The notes under the pieces are model-generated. The model worked only from the letters and a program-made list of their open reading frames with translations. It ran no database searches and was not told the origin of the DNA. From a virus: 64,000 nt of DNA. Location of the stretch: positions 1-64,000 of the IMG/VR virus record IMGVR_UViG_3300030090_007212. One strand, given 5' to 3'. Every line of letters starts with the position of its first letter. Positions within the stretch are counted from its first letter, which is position 1. This document shows positions 1 through 8,682 of this stretch, piece after piece. The position numbers and the translations under genes were made by a program.

Positions 1-1350
1 TTATACATACTCTGGCAACCTTGCAGATTTCCAAGAATTATATTCTCGTGTAGTTATTTCCCCATTAGATAAAATGGTTTTGTTTCCATCTTTATGGGGT
101 AAAATGTGATCCACCACGTATTTTTCACCATCTAATACTTCTAATAAAGAGATGTACTGGTGGGTATGACCTAAATTATCATTATACCATTCTCCTTCCA
201 CATTCCCGTTTATTCTAACCATACCTTTCTTTTCAACCCAAATATTAACCTTATCACAAAAGTTAAAAGCTCTTTTATTATCCTTTTCAACAGTAATATC
301 TTTAATATAGGGGGTTATATCCTGTAAAATCTTTTCAATTCTTTCCTCTATGTTGGAAGCGACTAATCTACATAAATCTCCCCATGTTTTCTCCTCCCCA
401 TTAATAACATATAATGCTCTTTTTTCATTTTTCCTAAGAGTTTCTTGTTGGTGGAATAATTCTAAAAATTCTTTATATTTGTCTTTAACTATGTGAATAT
501 TGTTATCATATAAATAACTAAGTAAAACATATAAATTATAAACAAATGATTTATCAAATTTCTTTTTGGTGGGATGGGTTTTCAACACTTTACCCCATTC
601 ACTTATAATTTTCTTAAAATCATTTAAATTAGCAGATTCTTTTTTATACATAGTGTCCCAAGAATCTTGTGTCCCCCCTCTTTTATTAGTTTCATAATAT
701 AATAACATCACTAATAATTCATCATCATACATTCTACTTTTCTTTATACTAATATAATCAGTAATAGTATTGAATTTAGTGGATATTTCTCTTATAGTAT
801 CAGCAACTACAGAATTAATACAATTTCTTTGTTCTTGTCTATTCCAAGGTTGACCTTGATTCACTTTAATACCTAACTCATGCATCTGTAATAATGACAT
901 GGAACTATATGTAGTAACGGTTAATTTCTTTTTAAGAAAAAGACTTTTATCTTTGTCGTGCGAATATTTAACTTTTATCTCTCCGTTTTTATATTTAGTA
1001 ATGGTCTGACTCCTATTATTCCCGTCAATTGAGATGTATTCAAACCCTCTATCCAGTAATCCTTTAAAATAGTCTGCATCCTTATGTCTATTTTTTTGTA
1101 AAGCAATATGATAACTAGCACCAATATTAACTAAAATAATAGAATGGGATACCATATTTTTATAAATGGAATCGATAAAATTTAGTTGGTTTTCTTTATT
1201 CCAAGAATTCCTCCTCTGGTATCTCGGATCAATAAAAATCTTCTTTGCTTCAATTTTGTTTATTATATCTTCAATATAATCTTTTTCAGTTGTAAATTGA
1301 ACTTCTTCAGCCATATCAATGACTATTTCATTTTTAGTTTTGGTTGCCAT
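1..1350 (-). CDS. DUF262 (GmrSD-like) protein with C-terminal HNH-like motif
   Basis: 449 residues, complete (TAA at the window edge). Residues 41-47 read DPRYQRR and 108-115 read IDGNNRSQ; these match the two signatures of DUF262/GmrS-type ParB-like domains (xYQRxxxW, then DGxxR). The C-terminus has VVDHILPH at 412-419, an NG pair, and YNSWKS near 437-442. This looks like an HNH metal-finger nuclease (DH...N...K) in which the usual zinc cysteines are missing. Together this is the plan of GmrSD-family nucleases, which cut modified DNA, but phages also carry DUF262 proteins of unknown role. It is the last of a run of small genes beginning near 2865. Function as a nuclease is inferred; whether it targets host, rival phage or self-marked DNA is unknown. 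Confidence 0.6.
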   Translation of the reverse strand: MATKTKNEIVIDMAEEVQFTTEKDYIEDIINKIEAKKIFIDPRYQRRNSWNKENQLNFIDSIYKNMVSHSIILVNIGASYHIALQKNRHKDADYFKGLLDRGFEYISIDGNNRSQTITKYKNGEIKVKYSHDKDKSLFLKKKLTVTTYSSMSLLQMHELGIKVNQGQPWNRQEQRNCINSVVADTIREISTKFNTITDYISIKKSRMYDDELLVMLLYYETNKRGGTQDSWDTMYKKESANLNDFKKIISEWGKVLKTHPTKKKFDKSFVYNLYVLLSYLYDNNIHIVKDKYKEFLELFHQQETLRKNEKRALYVINGEEKTWGDLCRLVASNIEERIEKILQDITPYIKDITVEKDNKRAFNFCDKVNIWVEKKGMVRINGNVEGEWYNDNLGHTHQYISLLEVLDGEKYVVDHILPHKDGNKTILSNGEITTREYNSWKSARLPEYV

Positions 1351-1377
1351 AATTATTTTTTTTTATTAACGATTTTT

Positions 1378-1671
1378 TTAAACTAATTCTTCTACTATAC
1401 CGATTATTTCACTAAATACTAAAACTGATGCAGCCACTATCAAATCAAAAGGGATTAATATGTAACCTATAATTCTTATACCACTTTTAATAAATGAAAT
1501 AATTTGATGCCATTTTTGATTAGGCATCTTTTCAATGTTTTTATCTTTTTTATATAAATCTTCCATAGGTATTATTTTTGGGGTTAATGGATTTTTTTTA
1601 TTAGTTAATTCTTCATAATAAGGATTTAATTCTCCAGTGTAAGGGTCATGTGTTGGTATCTCTTTTTTCAT
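1378..1671 (-). CDS. Small membrane protein, unknown
   Basis: 97 residues, not recognised. The first two thirds are polar and charged (HDPYTGELNPYYEEL near the N-terminus); residues about 66-94 form one long hydrophobic stretch ending in EELV, consistent with a single C-terminal membrane anchor. It sits 27 nt upstream of the DUF262 gene and 4 nt downstream of the next small gene, so it belongs to the same transcription unit. Confidence 0.55.
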   Translation of the reverse strand: MKKEIPTHDPYTGELNPYYEELTNKKNPLTPKIIPMEDLYKKDKNIEKMPNQKWHQIISFIKSGIRIIGYILIPFDLIVAASVLVFSEIIGIVEELV

Positions 1672-1675
1672 AATT

Positions 1676-1897
1676 TTAATATTCGTCTATTTTAACTTTA
1701 ACAGTAGTCATAATGGTTTTATAAAGTGTTACATTATTATCTTTACACCATTTAATAAATTCTTCATCAGTAATTTTGAATAGGGTATTACCAAAAGTTT
1801 CACGAAAATGTGGTAGATAACTTACTGGTAAGTTATAACTTCTTCTTCTACAACTTCCATCATGACTATGTGTTTGTATAGGTACGTATTTTTCCAT
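1676..1897 (-). CDS. Hypothetical protein
   Basis: 73 residues, not recognised. Contains a Cys in an Arg-rich segment near residue 16 (GSCRRRS) and a C-terminal strand-like run (TVKVKIDEY). No signal peptide or membrane segment. Tight spacing on both sides (4 nt each) supports it as a real cistron of the small-gene operon. Confidence 0.5.
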   Translation of the reverse strand: MEKYVPIQTHSHDGSCRRRSYNLPVSYLPHFRETFGNTLFKITDEEFIKWCKDNNVTLYKTIMTTVKVKIDEY

Positions 1898-1901
1898 ATT
1901 T

Positions 1902-2252
1902 TTAATTTTTCCAAAAAACTTGTATAGATAATAAAATAAAACATAATATTAGAGATATAAATGTTTTCATCGTTATCCCTTCATTCATAAAATAACTTAC
2001 ACATGCCGCATATACTGCAATACCTATACCAAACCCTATAAATCTAGCAGGCCATAATAAACCATCAAATGAGGCAACAGTATACTTTGTTGCCCATATA
2101 TAACAAAAAGAAAGGGGAATACCTATTAATGCCATTACCCATTCATGGTCTTTACACCATTTCCATAAAAATTGCCCGTTTAGTTGAAACCAAGTAGTAA
2201 ACTGAGCAACTAAAAATATAAAAGACCCTATTAACAGTAACTTAAGATTCAT
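1902..2252 (-). CDS. Four-helix membrane protein
   Basis: 116 residues from ATG at 2252, which overlaps the TGA of the upstream gene (ATGA), so translational coupling fixes this start; a longer reading frame reaching 2297 overlaps the upstream gene and is unlikely. Hydrophobic segments at about 4-20, 38-56, 63-84 and 92-111 predict four membrane helices. A WCKDHEW motif sits in the first loop. Likely an inner-membrane protein; function unknown. Small polytopic proteins like this occur in many large phages. Confidence 0.6.
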   Translation of the reverse strand: MNLKLLLIGSFIFLVAQFTTWFQLNGQFLWKWCKDHEWVMALIGIPLSFCYIWATKYTVASFDGLLWPARFIGFGIGIAVYAACVSYFMNEGITMKTFISLILCFILLSIQVFWKN

Positions 2253-2611
2253 TGTAATTCTAATAATTTTTGTGTAACTTTTTCTTTCGTTAACCACCCC
2301 TCCGGATCTTCCATATCAGACCCCCAAACTTCAAAAGTAGTTGTTCCATCCCCATATAACCCTTCTCCACCACCAACAATAGAGATCCAGTGATCTTCTC
2401 CCCCATTGGGGTTAGGGAAACCAAATGACCCTTGAATTGCTCCTGGTACCACACCATGAGGTAAAAATTGTATATCTTCAAATATATACACATCTAATAT
2501 ATCGGCAGCTTCTCTATGAGTAAACCCCATATCTTCCACTAAAGAATTAAAACCATCCTTTTTGGATAATTGGTTTACGTAATCTAAAATTTTTTGTGGT
2601 ATTGATTTCAT
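2249..2611 (-). CDS. Hypothetical protein
   Basis: 120 residues from MKSIPQ; an upstream in-frame ATG at 2647 would overlap the preceding gene's end region, and its extra segment (hydrophobic, Phe-rich) looks non-coding. The middle is rich in Gly and acidic residues (FGFPNPNGGEDHW, GGGEGLYGDG). Not recognised. Its TGA overlaps the ATG of the membrane-protein gene downstream. Confidence 0.5.
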   Translation of the reverse strand: MKSIPQKILDYVNQLSKKDGFNSLVEDMGFTHREAADILDVYIFEDIQFLPHGVVPGAIQGSFGFPNPNGGEDHWISIVGGGEGLYGDGTTTFEVWGSDMEDPEGWLTKEKVTQKLLELQ

Positions 2612-2652
2612 ATAAACAAAGATAGAAAAAAAATTCCACTTATCCAAATAAA

Positions 2653-2865
2653 TTATAAAAAATCATTATCTCGTAACTCGTCTTCGGTAGGGTACCCAAT
2701 CAATTTTTCACAAATTGCACAGACTTTACGTACTGTTTTACTTTTATTGTGAAATTGGATAATGGTATGGGAATGATCGCATTGATGTTGGATATTTTTT
2801 AAGTCGTTTTTTAAGGATCTTATGTTATCCTTTATTTCATTGACTTTTCTTTTGTTCTCTTCCAT
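2653..2865 (-). CDS. Small protein with possible zinc site
   Basis: 70 residues. The N-terminal half is a charged helix (EENKRKVNEIKDNIRSLKNDLKN). The second half has a Cys-x-His-x-x-His cluster (CDHSH, about 28-32) and CAIC near 50-53, a plausible C-H/C-C zinc-binding knuckle. Could bind nucleic acid or protein; not assigned to a family. Confidence 0.5.
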   Translation of the reverse strand: MEENKRKVNEIKDNIRSLKNDLKNIQHQCDHSHTIIQFHNKSKTVRKVCAICEKLIGYPTEDELRDNDFL

Positions 2866-2962
2866 AATAGTATTTTAACTATTATCAGATCATCTAAACT
2901 AAAAACACTGACTTAATCAGATATTTATGTTTATAAATATATCTTTTATAGATAAAGTAGTT
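2866..2962 (-). promoter_or_regulatory. Intergenic leader with palindromic AT-rich element
   Basis: The 97-nt gap upstream of the 2865 start contains, read on the minus strand at about 2921-2946, GATATATTTAT followed by two bases and ACATAAATATC, a near-palindrome that includes the ATATTTAT word found before many late genes here. It may be the promoter for the 1-2865 gene run, though it is farther from the start codon (about 55 nt) than the others. Confidence 0.3.
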
Positions 2963-3892
2963 TTAGTCTGCAGAATTTTCACTATAAATTTTAGAAATCC
3001 TTTCCCGAGCATAGTCACAAAATTTTTCTACTAAATCTATCCCAATATATTGTCTTTTCATTTTAGAGGCTGCATAGGATGTCGTCCCAGTTCCAGAAAA
3101 ATTATCTAAGACAATATCATTTTCCCTACTATAAAGATCTATAAAGAAAGCAGCAAATTCAGTAGAAAAAGTGGCTTCATGCCCCTCTACCTTTCCATCA
3201 TTATTTTTTGCCTCTAAAAAATTATAATAATTATTATAATATTTCTGACCAGTTCTAGATATAGAGGATACTTTTTTATTGGCTTTGAATTTAGGGGTTT
3301 TGGCAAAAATATAAACCATTTCTACAATCCTAGTTAATCTATTAGGGTGACCCGTTACAGGCATTGCAGATTTCTTTTTCCAAGCAATAGTGTCATAAAT
3401 TCTTAACCCAGTATTTTCAAATACTTTATTAATTAAATCATATGGTAAAGAAGGATTAAAAGTAGTATAACTAAAATTAAATGCAATTACACCATCATCT
3501 TTTAATATTCTTTCATATTCTTTAAAATTCTCTATCATCCACTCTAAATAATCGTCTACTGATTGATTATCTTTCACTTGATCTTTAGCACCAGGATATT
3601 TATGATTATCTTTACGAATAGATGCTAAATAAGGGGGTGAAGTTAGAATTAAATCTATACTATTCTTACTTAATTTTTTCATCGTTTCTACTGTATCTCC
3701 ACAATAAATTTGATTGGTGGTTAACCCAATATTACTTTTTTCTGCGGGATTATTATAATATTCCAACTTAGATAATAATAAAGTATCAGAATTTAAGGGT
3801 GGGTGTTCTTCTATCTTAGTAATAGACTTTATCATTTCAGGGAATAAAAGAAACTGATGTGCAGTCTTCTTTTTACGCTTAGGTATTTTCAT
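2963..3892 (-). CDS. Beta-class DNA methyltransferase (N4-cytosine or N6-adenine)
   Basis: 309 residues. Catalytic motif IV is TSPPY at 84-88, preceded by GDTVETMKKL, the usual start of type II beta-class amino-methyltransferases. The SAM-binding motif I, DNFSGTGTT, comes late at about 263-271, giving the permuted beta-class order. An SPPY core is most typical of N4-cytosine enzymes, but some adenine enzymes share it. No restriction partner is adjacent, so it is an orphan, which in phages usually serves to protect against host restriction. It stands alone between two intergenic gaps. Substrate and target sequence cannot be read from here. Confidence 0.85.
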   Translation of the reverse strand: MKIPKRKKKTAHQFLLFPEMIKSITKIEEHPPLNSDTLLLSKLEYYNNPAEKSNIGLTTNQIYCGDTVETMKKLSKNSIDLILTSPPYLASIRKDNHKYPGAKDQVKDNQSVDDYLEWMIENFKEYERILKDDGVIAFNFSYTTFNPSLPYDLINKVFENTGLRIYDTIAWKKKSAMPVTGHPNRLTRIVEMVYIFAKTPKFKANKKVSSISRTGQKYYNNYYNFLEAKNNDGKVEGHEATFSTEFAAFFIDLYSRENDIVLDNFSGTGTTSYAASKMKRQYIGIDLVEKFCDYARERISKIYSENSAD

Positions 3893-3901
3893 AAAACTAT
3901 T

Positions 3902-4261
3902 TTAATTTATACTATCTTCTGATGATACATTTATAGAGATACCATCCTTCTCTTCTAATTGTTTTTCCATTACAAACCAACTATCTTCATAATCATCTCT
4001 ACTATCTTCTTCTATTTGATACGCTGGTACAACATCTAACAAATATAATGAATTTTTTGTGGTTTTACAAAGAATATCATCATTTTTTAACAAAAATTCT
4101 TTCATATCATCAATATCATTGGTTATGTAATCCATAAATTCTTCATGTTTTTTACCAATAAATGCTGGTGTACACTTCCTAAACTCATCCATCTCAAATG
4201 TAAATTCAGGTGTGCTTTGAACTATTGTAAACGTCTCTATTTTTTTGATTTTAATCTCCAC
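3902..4261 (-). CDS. Hypothetical acidic protein
   Basis: 119 residues, strongly acidic, no recognised domain. The only start that fits is GTG at 4261 (no in-frame ATG upstream). A GTATTTATTAATA element, the recurring late-type motif, lies about 20 nt upstream. It is 9 nt upstream of the methyltransferase and may be co-transcribed with it. Confidence 0.5.
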   Translation of the reverse strand: MEIKIKKIETFTIVQSTPEFTFEMDEFRKCTPAFIGKKHEEFMDYITNDIDDMKEFLLKNDDILCKTTKNSLYLLDVVPAYQIEEDSRDDYEDSWFVMEKQLEEKDGISINVSSEDSIN

Positions 4262-4279
4262 TTTATTATCATTATATTA

Positions 4280-4287
4280 ATAAATAC
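4280..4287 (-). promoter_or_regulatory. ATATTTAT-type motif upstream of 4261
   Basis: Minus strand GTATTTAT followed by TAATATA, 18 nt upstream of the GTG start. One of about fifteen such sites placed just before gene starts in this window. Confidence 0.35.
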
Positions 4288-4342
4288 TTCATTATTATCT
4301 CACCCATACTATTTTCACTATTTGTGACAAAAGTATGACATT

Positions 4343-4900
4343 TCATTTAATTCTTATTTTAATGTCATGTGGTGCTTTTTCGTCTCCCCCAAAATAAGGG
4401 TAAAGATAATATTTTCTGTATGTACCATCACAACTTCTTTTAGTTTCCTCACATAAATTTCCCACACATATTATATAACTACTATCGGTAAAAGTAATAG
4501 AATAGTCATAAGGTTGGTTAAGATTTATAGTAGTTATCTTATCAAAGGTGAAAATTCCATGCATATGTTTAAACCACAACACCTCTAAACTATCATTTAA
4601 CCATCTCCACCCTAATCTCATAGAATAATAACTATGATCACAACCACAATCACTTAATCCATAAAGTTTATTAACATCATATTGGTTTACAGGGTCATCT
4701 GTTTGGTATATAGCGGAAGAATCAAATATTGCCTTAAAAGTTAAATGATTGGTCTTAGTGGTATTATATGCAGTAGTTGAACGGTGTCTATTTTCTTTGA
4801 TCGTAAATACTCTATAACCTAAATCATCAATTTTCTTACACGCATTAAGAGATAAGAAAAAAATATAAATTAAACCTAATATAAAAATTCTTTTCATCAT
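4343..4900 (-). CDS. Predicted lipoprotein
   Basis: 185 residues. Begins MMKRIFILGLIYIFFLSLNAC: a basic start, a hydrophobic core and an LNAC lipobox with the lipidated Cys at about residue 21, so export and lipid anchoring are predicted. The mature part is Tyr/Asp-rich with two Cys pairs (CGCDHS; GNLCEETKRSC). No known domain. The start overlaps the TGA of the Dam-type methyltransferase (ATGATG), so it is probably co-translated with it. A phage lipoprotein could act in superinfection exclusion or lysis; that is only inference. Confidence 0.6.
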   Translation of the reverse strand: MMKRIFILGLIYIFFLSLNACKKIDDLGYRVFTIKENRHRSTTAYNTTKTNHLTFKAIFDSSAIYQTDDPVNQYDVNKLYGLSDCGCDHSYYSMRLGWRWLNDSLEVLWFKHMHGIFTFDKITTINLNQPYDYSITFTDSSYIICVGNLCEETKRSCDGTYRKYYLYPYFGGDEKAPHDIKIRIK

Positions 4901-5808
4901 AAATAATCGTGATAAAATAAATCTAACTGATCACCATGTTGGGGTTTTTTAATGTCATTCTCCCCATAATTCATAATCAATAACTCTTCTCCCATATTTT
5001 GTTTAACCCCACTTTTCGCCGCAGCAGCTTTAGCAAATTCTTTTTTCTCCCAAACGTAATCATGCTTAGGAAACCATTTACCTAATAAAGTAAAATCATA
5101 ATAACTTAAAGAAAATAATCCTTCCATATTTTTTAAAGTATCTGCCAACCTTTCATGATCATTTCTATCAAAATCATGGTTAGAATAATAGTTCTCAGTC
5201 TTCCAATACGGTGGGTCTACGTAGAAATAACTTTTATCACCATCGTATTTTTCTATTACTTCTTGAAAATCTAAATTCTCTACAAAAGTTATTTTGTCAA
5301 AATGTTCTCTATATTTAGGATTTTTTAATTTATCCATAAAAATTAAAACCTTACACCTATACTTACCCTTATAGTCAGTATAACTGGAGGTTTCTGGTTT
5401 AGACCCAGAAAAAATCTGTGTTAATACATATACATACTTAGAAGCAATCTCATATTTATTTTCTTGAGTTATTTGAATATTACTATGGAATACTTCTTGT
5501 TGGTATTCTTTAAACATTTTTTCATATTCCGGTGGTGTGTTTTCTACACCCAATTGTTGACAAGGGTATTTACTTAATTCATCCCATAATTTATCATAAT
5601 CTTCGGCACAACAATCAAATAGATTTGCGTTTAATCCATTGAAATCATTGTAGACTACTGTTTTAAGATTAGGGTATTTCTTTAAATCCATATTAAAAAA
5701 TACCCAAAACATACCACTAAAAGGTTCAACATATGTTTCAATATCTCTAGGGATAAAGGGGACTATCCATTTCCCAATACGTGCCTTTCCACCAATATAA
5801 CTTATCAT
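4897..5808 (-). CDS. dam: D12-class (Dam-type) N6-adenine DNA methyltransferase
   Basis: 303 residues. The N-terminus SYIGGKARIGKWIVP is the YxGGK SAM-contact motif of the D12/Dam family, and VEPFSGMFWVFFN follows as motif I. The catalytic motif DPPYW is at 198-202, followed by the typical YSNHDFDRNDHERLA segment. Length fits the family (about 260-310). A host-type promoter (TTG-N20-TACCTTAA) ends 14 nt upstream of its ATG, suggesting early expression. Probably marks phage DNA against restriction. It is distinct in class from the beta-type enzyme at 2963-3892. Confidence 0.9.
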   Translation of the reverse strand: MISYIGGKARIGKWIVPFIPRDIETYVEPFSGMFWVFFNMDLKKYPNLKTVVYNDFNGLNANLFDCCAEDYDKLWDELSKYPCQQLGVENTPPEYEKMFKEYQQEVFHSNIQITQENKYEIASKYVYVLTQIFSGSKPETSSYTDYKGKYRCKVLIFMDKLKNPKYREHFDKITFVENLDFQEVIEKYDGDKSYFYVDPPYWKTENYYSNHDFDRNDHERLADTLKNMEGLFSLSYYDFTLLGKWFPKHDYVWEKKEFAKAAAAKSGVKQNMGEELLIMNYGENDIKKPQHGDQLDLFYHDYL

Positions 5809-5822
5809 TTACTATTTTTTAT

Positions 5823-5853
5823 TTAAGGTAACACTCTAATCTAAAAATGTCAA
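5823..5853 (-). promoter_or_regulatory. Bacteroidetes-type promoter upstream of Dam-type methyltransferase
   Basis: Minus strand TTG (5851-5853), 20 nt, then TACCTTAA (5823-5830), close to the Bacteroidetes consensus TTG-N19-TAnnTTTG. 14 nt separate it from the ATG at 5808. Confidence 0.55.
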
Positions 5854-5895
5854 GTATTTTACACTTAAAATTAACATCTTTTTTTAAATATACGA

Positions 5896-6606
5896 TTATT
5901 TTTCCATTTTTTCAATAACCTCTTCAATAATACCATATTTTACCGCTTCATCTGCAGTTAACCATAAATCTCTACTTGCGTCTTCCTTAACCTGTTCGGG
6001 GGTTTTATCACAATAACTACCTAACAAACCAAAAAGTATATCATTATATTTTTCTGATTCTGCTAAAGTAATTCTAATGTCTTGAATATTACCTTGTGCA
6101 CCAGAACTAACTTGATGTAACATTACTTTACTATGTTTTAGGGAAAATCTTTTTCCTTTCTGTCCAGCACCTAATAAAACTGAACCCATAGATGCAGCCA
6201 TACCCGTATTAACAGTAATAATTTCTGAATGTACGTAATTCATTACATCAATCATAGATAAACCACTTTTAACACTACCACCAGGACTATCAATATACAT
6301 TGTAATATCAGTATTATTATTTTGATCCAAAAATAATAATTGTGCCTGCACCACAGTACTCATACCATCATTAACTGGACCCGCAACCCACAATATTCTA
6401 TCCATCATTAATCTTGAGAATATATCCATTTGTGTTACTCTCATTTCTCTCTCCTCTAATATATAGGGGGTTAGTGCCGCACTAGGGGAATATAATCTAT
6501 CTTGTAATTTTTCCCAATAATGGAATTGTAACCCGCTAATCCCTAAATGTTTCATAGCATAATTTTTAAATTCGCCATAATAATCTTCTGTACTTAAATA
6601 ATCCAT
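5896..6606 (-). CDS. clpP: ClpP-like serine protease
   Basis: 236 residues. The ClpP fold signatures are in order: YIDSPGG (oxyanion loop), GMAASMGS with nucleophile Ser139, MLHQ with His164 and RDLWLTADEA with Asp213, so the catalytic triad is complete. Length is slightly above bacterial ClpP owing to an N-terminal extension of about 30 residues. Phage ClpP-like proteins can serve as prohead proteases or hijack host Clp ATPases; no scaffold or capsid gene is nearby to support the prohead role. The gene stands alone, with short AT-rich gaps on both sides. Confidence 0.92.
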   Translation of the reverse strand: MDYLSTEDYYGEFKNYAMKHLGISGLQFHYWEKLQDRLYSPSAALTPYILEEREMRVTQMDIFSRLMMDRILWVAGPVNDGMSTVVQAQLLFLDQNNNTDITMYIDSPGGSVKSGLSMIDVMNYVHSEIITVNTGMAASMGSVLLGAGQKGKRFSLKHSKVMLHQVSSGAQGNIQDIRITLAESEKYNDILFGLLGSYCDKTPEQVKEDASRDLWLTADEAVKYGIIEEVIEKMEK

Positions 6607-6655
6607 CTTTTTTTTTATTTTAAATTTTAAATATATGTTTTATAATTTTCTTGTG

Positions 6656-6922
6656 TTATTTCCAATGATCTTTTATACTATAAATATCTTTTTTAAATAT
6701 AACATTTTTATCAGAATCTTTGATATGTATATCCATTTTATTTTCCATAACAGGTAAGAGGACATCTTCCCATAAACCTAAATTGTAAGTATGAGAAGTT
6801 TTTTTTTCTTCATTAAAAAATTTCACCATTAAATGACCTAATGGTGCAATATAAATCTCCTCAATGATACGAGGAGCACCATCAATTCTTAATTTAGGGT
6901 ATAATTGATAACTATTTTTCAT
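6656..6922 (-). CDS. Hypothetical protein
   Basis: 88 residues, not recognised; predicted small mixed alpha/beta protein without membrane segments. Four nt downstream of the next gene, so likely co-transcribed with it. Confidence 0.5.
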   Translation of the reverse strand: MKNSYQLYPKLRIDGAPRIIEEIYIAPLGHLMVKFFNEEKKTSHTYNLGLWEDVLLPVMENKMDIHIKDSDKNVIFKKDIYSIKDHWK

Positions 6923-6926
6923 TATT

Positions 6927-7595
6927 TTACTGTTTAGTATTATTAAAAATATTTTTAATCTTTTCTAGAATACTCATAGAAGGCTCACCAAAATCTACTT
7001 TTTCAAATTCTTCACAATTAATAAAATCTTCTTTCAATTTGAATACTATAGATATTCTATGATATCCCTCGAAAATGGGTGCATATTCTCCTTTATTAAT
7101 TACCCATTTAAATTCTAAATTTTCATGACTTAAAAATCCATCTTTACAATATATACCCCTATTAGAATGAGTTATACTATCTAAAATAATTTGATTGTAT
7201 TTTACCCACCATTGAGTGTTAAATAAATTTTCAATAAAAGAGTTATATTCATCAACCGAAGTAAAATTATCATAAAAAGGATCACCACTTCCCCACTTAC
7301 TTTTAGTTGGGGATACTTTTATGATTGGTTCGGAGTAAAGTCTATATTTTTTAAGTTGGTTTTTACTATATTTTTTTAATTCATATAGATTCCCATCTTT
7401 ATCGATTGCATCCGACTTAATAAATTTACATTCACTTAAAATGGGTTTAAATCGTTCTGGGTTTTTATTTAAACTAACTAGTTTAATAACATTATTTTTA
7501 CCTTCTCCTGCCCAACAGAGTCTAGGTCTTTTCATGTGCCTACTCAAACCATAAGCCCTAAAAATATATTCTTCAAATTCTTTTCTTGTCTTCAC
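6927..7595 (-). CDS. Hypothetical protein
   Basis: 222 residues starting with GTG (MKTRKEFEEY). Aromatic- and Lys-rich, soluble. The C-terminus ends in a helix (MSILEKIKNIFNNTKQ). No motif I can assign. It follows the glutamine synthetase gene by 17 nt and may share its transcript. Confidence 0.5.
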   Translation of the reverse strand: MKTRKEFEEYIFRAYGLSRHMKRPRLCWAGEGKNNVIKLVSLNKNPERFKPILSECKFIKSDAIDKDGNLYELKKYSKNQLKKYRLYSEPIIKVSPTKSKWGSGDPFYDNFTSVDEYNSFIENLFNTQWWVKYNQIILDSITHSNRGIYCKDGFLSHENLEFKWVINKGEYAPIFEGYHRISIVFKLKEDFINCEEFEKVDFGEPSMSILEKIKNIFNNTKQ

Positions 7596-7612
7596 TCTTT
7601 TATTATCATTAT

Positions 7613-8662
7613 TTAATTAGTAACTACCGATTCCACTTCTTTTAAAGTCTCGGATAATAACTTTGTTATTAAGTAAGGATCCGCATTAGATGCAGGTCGT
7701 CTATCTTCTAAATAACCTTTCCATCCATCGTTTACTACCCCTAAAGGTATTCTAATACTTGCACCTCTATCCGAAACACCATAACTAAATGTATCAATAT
7801 TTGCAGTTTCATATTCACCTGTTAATCTTAATTCATTAGATGACCCATAATTTTCAATAAAGGTTGTGTGCGTGGTGTTAAGATTCTCACATATCGCAGT
7901 GAAATATTCTTTACCCCCTTCTTCTCTCATTCTATTATTAGAAAAATTAGTATGTAATCCACTACCATTCCAATCCCCTAATACAGGTTTAGGGTGGAAT
8001 TCTACGTGTACGTCATATTTCTCACAAATACGATGTAATAAATACCTAGTTAACCACAAATCATCACTAGCCCTTTTACATCCTTTACCTAGTATTTGGT
8101 ATTCCCACTGACCTAACAATACTTCCGCATTGATTCCTGTTAGTTTTAAACCTGCAGACAAACATGTATTTAAATGTTCTTCCGCTAAATTTCTTCCATT
8201 TACATTCCTAGTACCTACTGAACAATAATACAACCCTTGAGGGTCTGGATTACCATCTTTAGGAAAACCTAATGGTTTACCATCTTTAATTAATGTATAT
8301 TCTTGTTCAAAACCGAACCAATATTCCTCTTCATTACCTAATAAATGACGAGTATTGGATACATGTGGTGTACCATCTGGATTTAATACTTCACATAATA
8401 CTAAAAATGCTTGTTGACGTTGAGGGTCGGCAATTACCCTTACTGGTTGTAATAAACAATCAGAAAAGTTACCTTCCGCTTGACGAGTGGAAGATCCATC
8501 GAATGACCATGTAGGTAATTCTTCAGGACAAGGACCATTTTCCCTTAAAGTATTATATTTAGGATTAACGGTTGGATCAAAATTCCATATTTTTGTCTTA
8601 CTTCTTAAGTTAGACTCTGGTTGGTATCCATCCAACCAAATGTATTCTAGTTTAACTAACAT
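7613..8662 (-). CDS. glnA: Type II (GSII) glutamine synthetase
   Basis: 349 residues, the full length of eukaryote-like GSII enzymes rather than the 440-470 of bacterial GSI. It makes glutamine from glutamate, ammonia and ATP. Visible motifs: WSFDGSSTRQAEG near 52-64, metal ligands in GFEQEY (Glu119 and Glu121), GINAEV...GQWEYQ, the ATP/glutamate loop DWNGSGLH (His237 in NGSGLH 232-237), and RLTGEYETANIDTFS followed by DRGASIRIP. The usual RLTGxHE reads RLTGEYE here, so one conserved His is Tyr. The frame is intact, so it is probably active. It lies among thioredoxin, ClpP and DnaJ genes. A phage copy would raise glutamine supply for nucleotide synthesis (inference). Confidence 0.93.
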   Translation of the reverse strand: MLVKLEYIWLDGYQPESNLRSKTKIWNFDPTVNPKYNTLRENGPCPEELPTWSFDGSSTRQAEGNFSDCLLQPVRVIADPQRQQAFLVLCEVLNPDGTPHVSNTRHLLGNEEEYWFGFEQEYTLIKDGKPLGFPKDGNPDPQGLYYCSVGTRNVNGRNLAEEHLNTCLSAGLKLTGINAEVLLGQWEYQILGKGCKRASDDLWLTRYLLHRICEKYDVHVEFHPKPVLGDWNGSGLHTNFSNNRMREEGGKEYFTAICENLNTTHTTFIENYGSSNELRLTGEYETANIDTFSYGVSDRGASIRIPLGVVNDGWKGYLEDRRPASNADPYLITKLLSETLKEVESVVTN

Positions 8663-8682
8663 TTTATTTTTTTAATTTTTTT

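Noticed and set aside
2290-2493. Alternative 67-codon frame on the minus strand
   Set aside because: It lies wholly inside the 2249-2611 gene in another frame and has no independent context.
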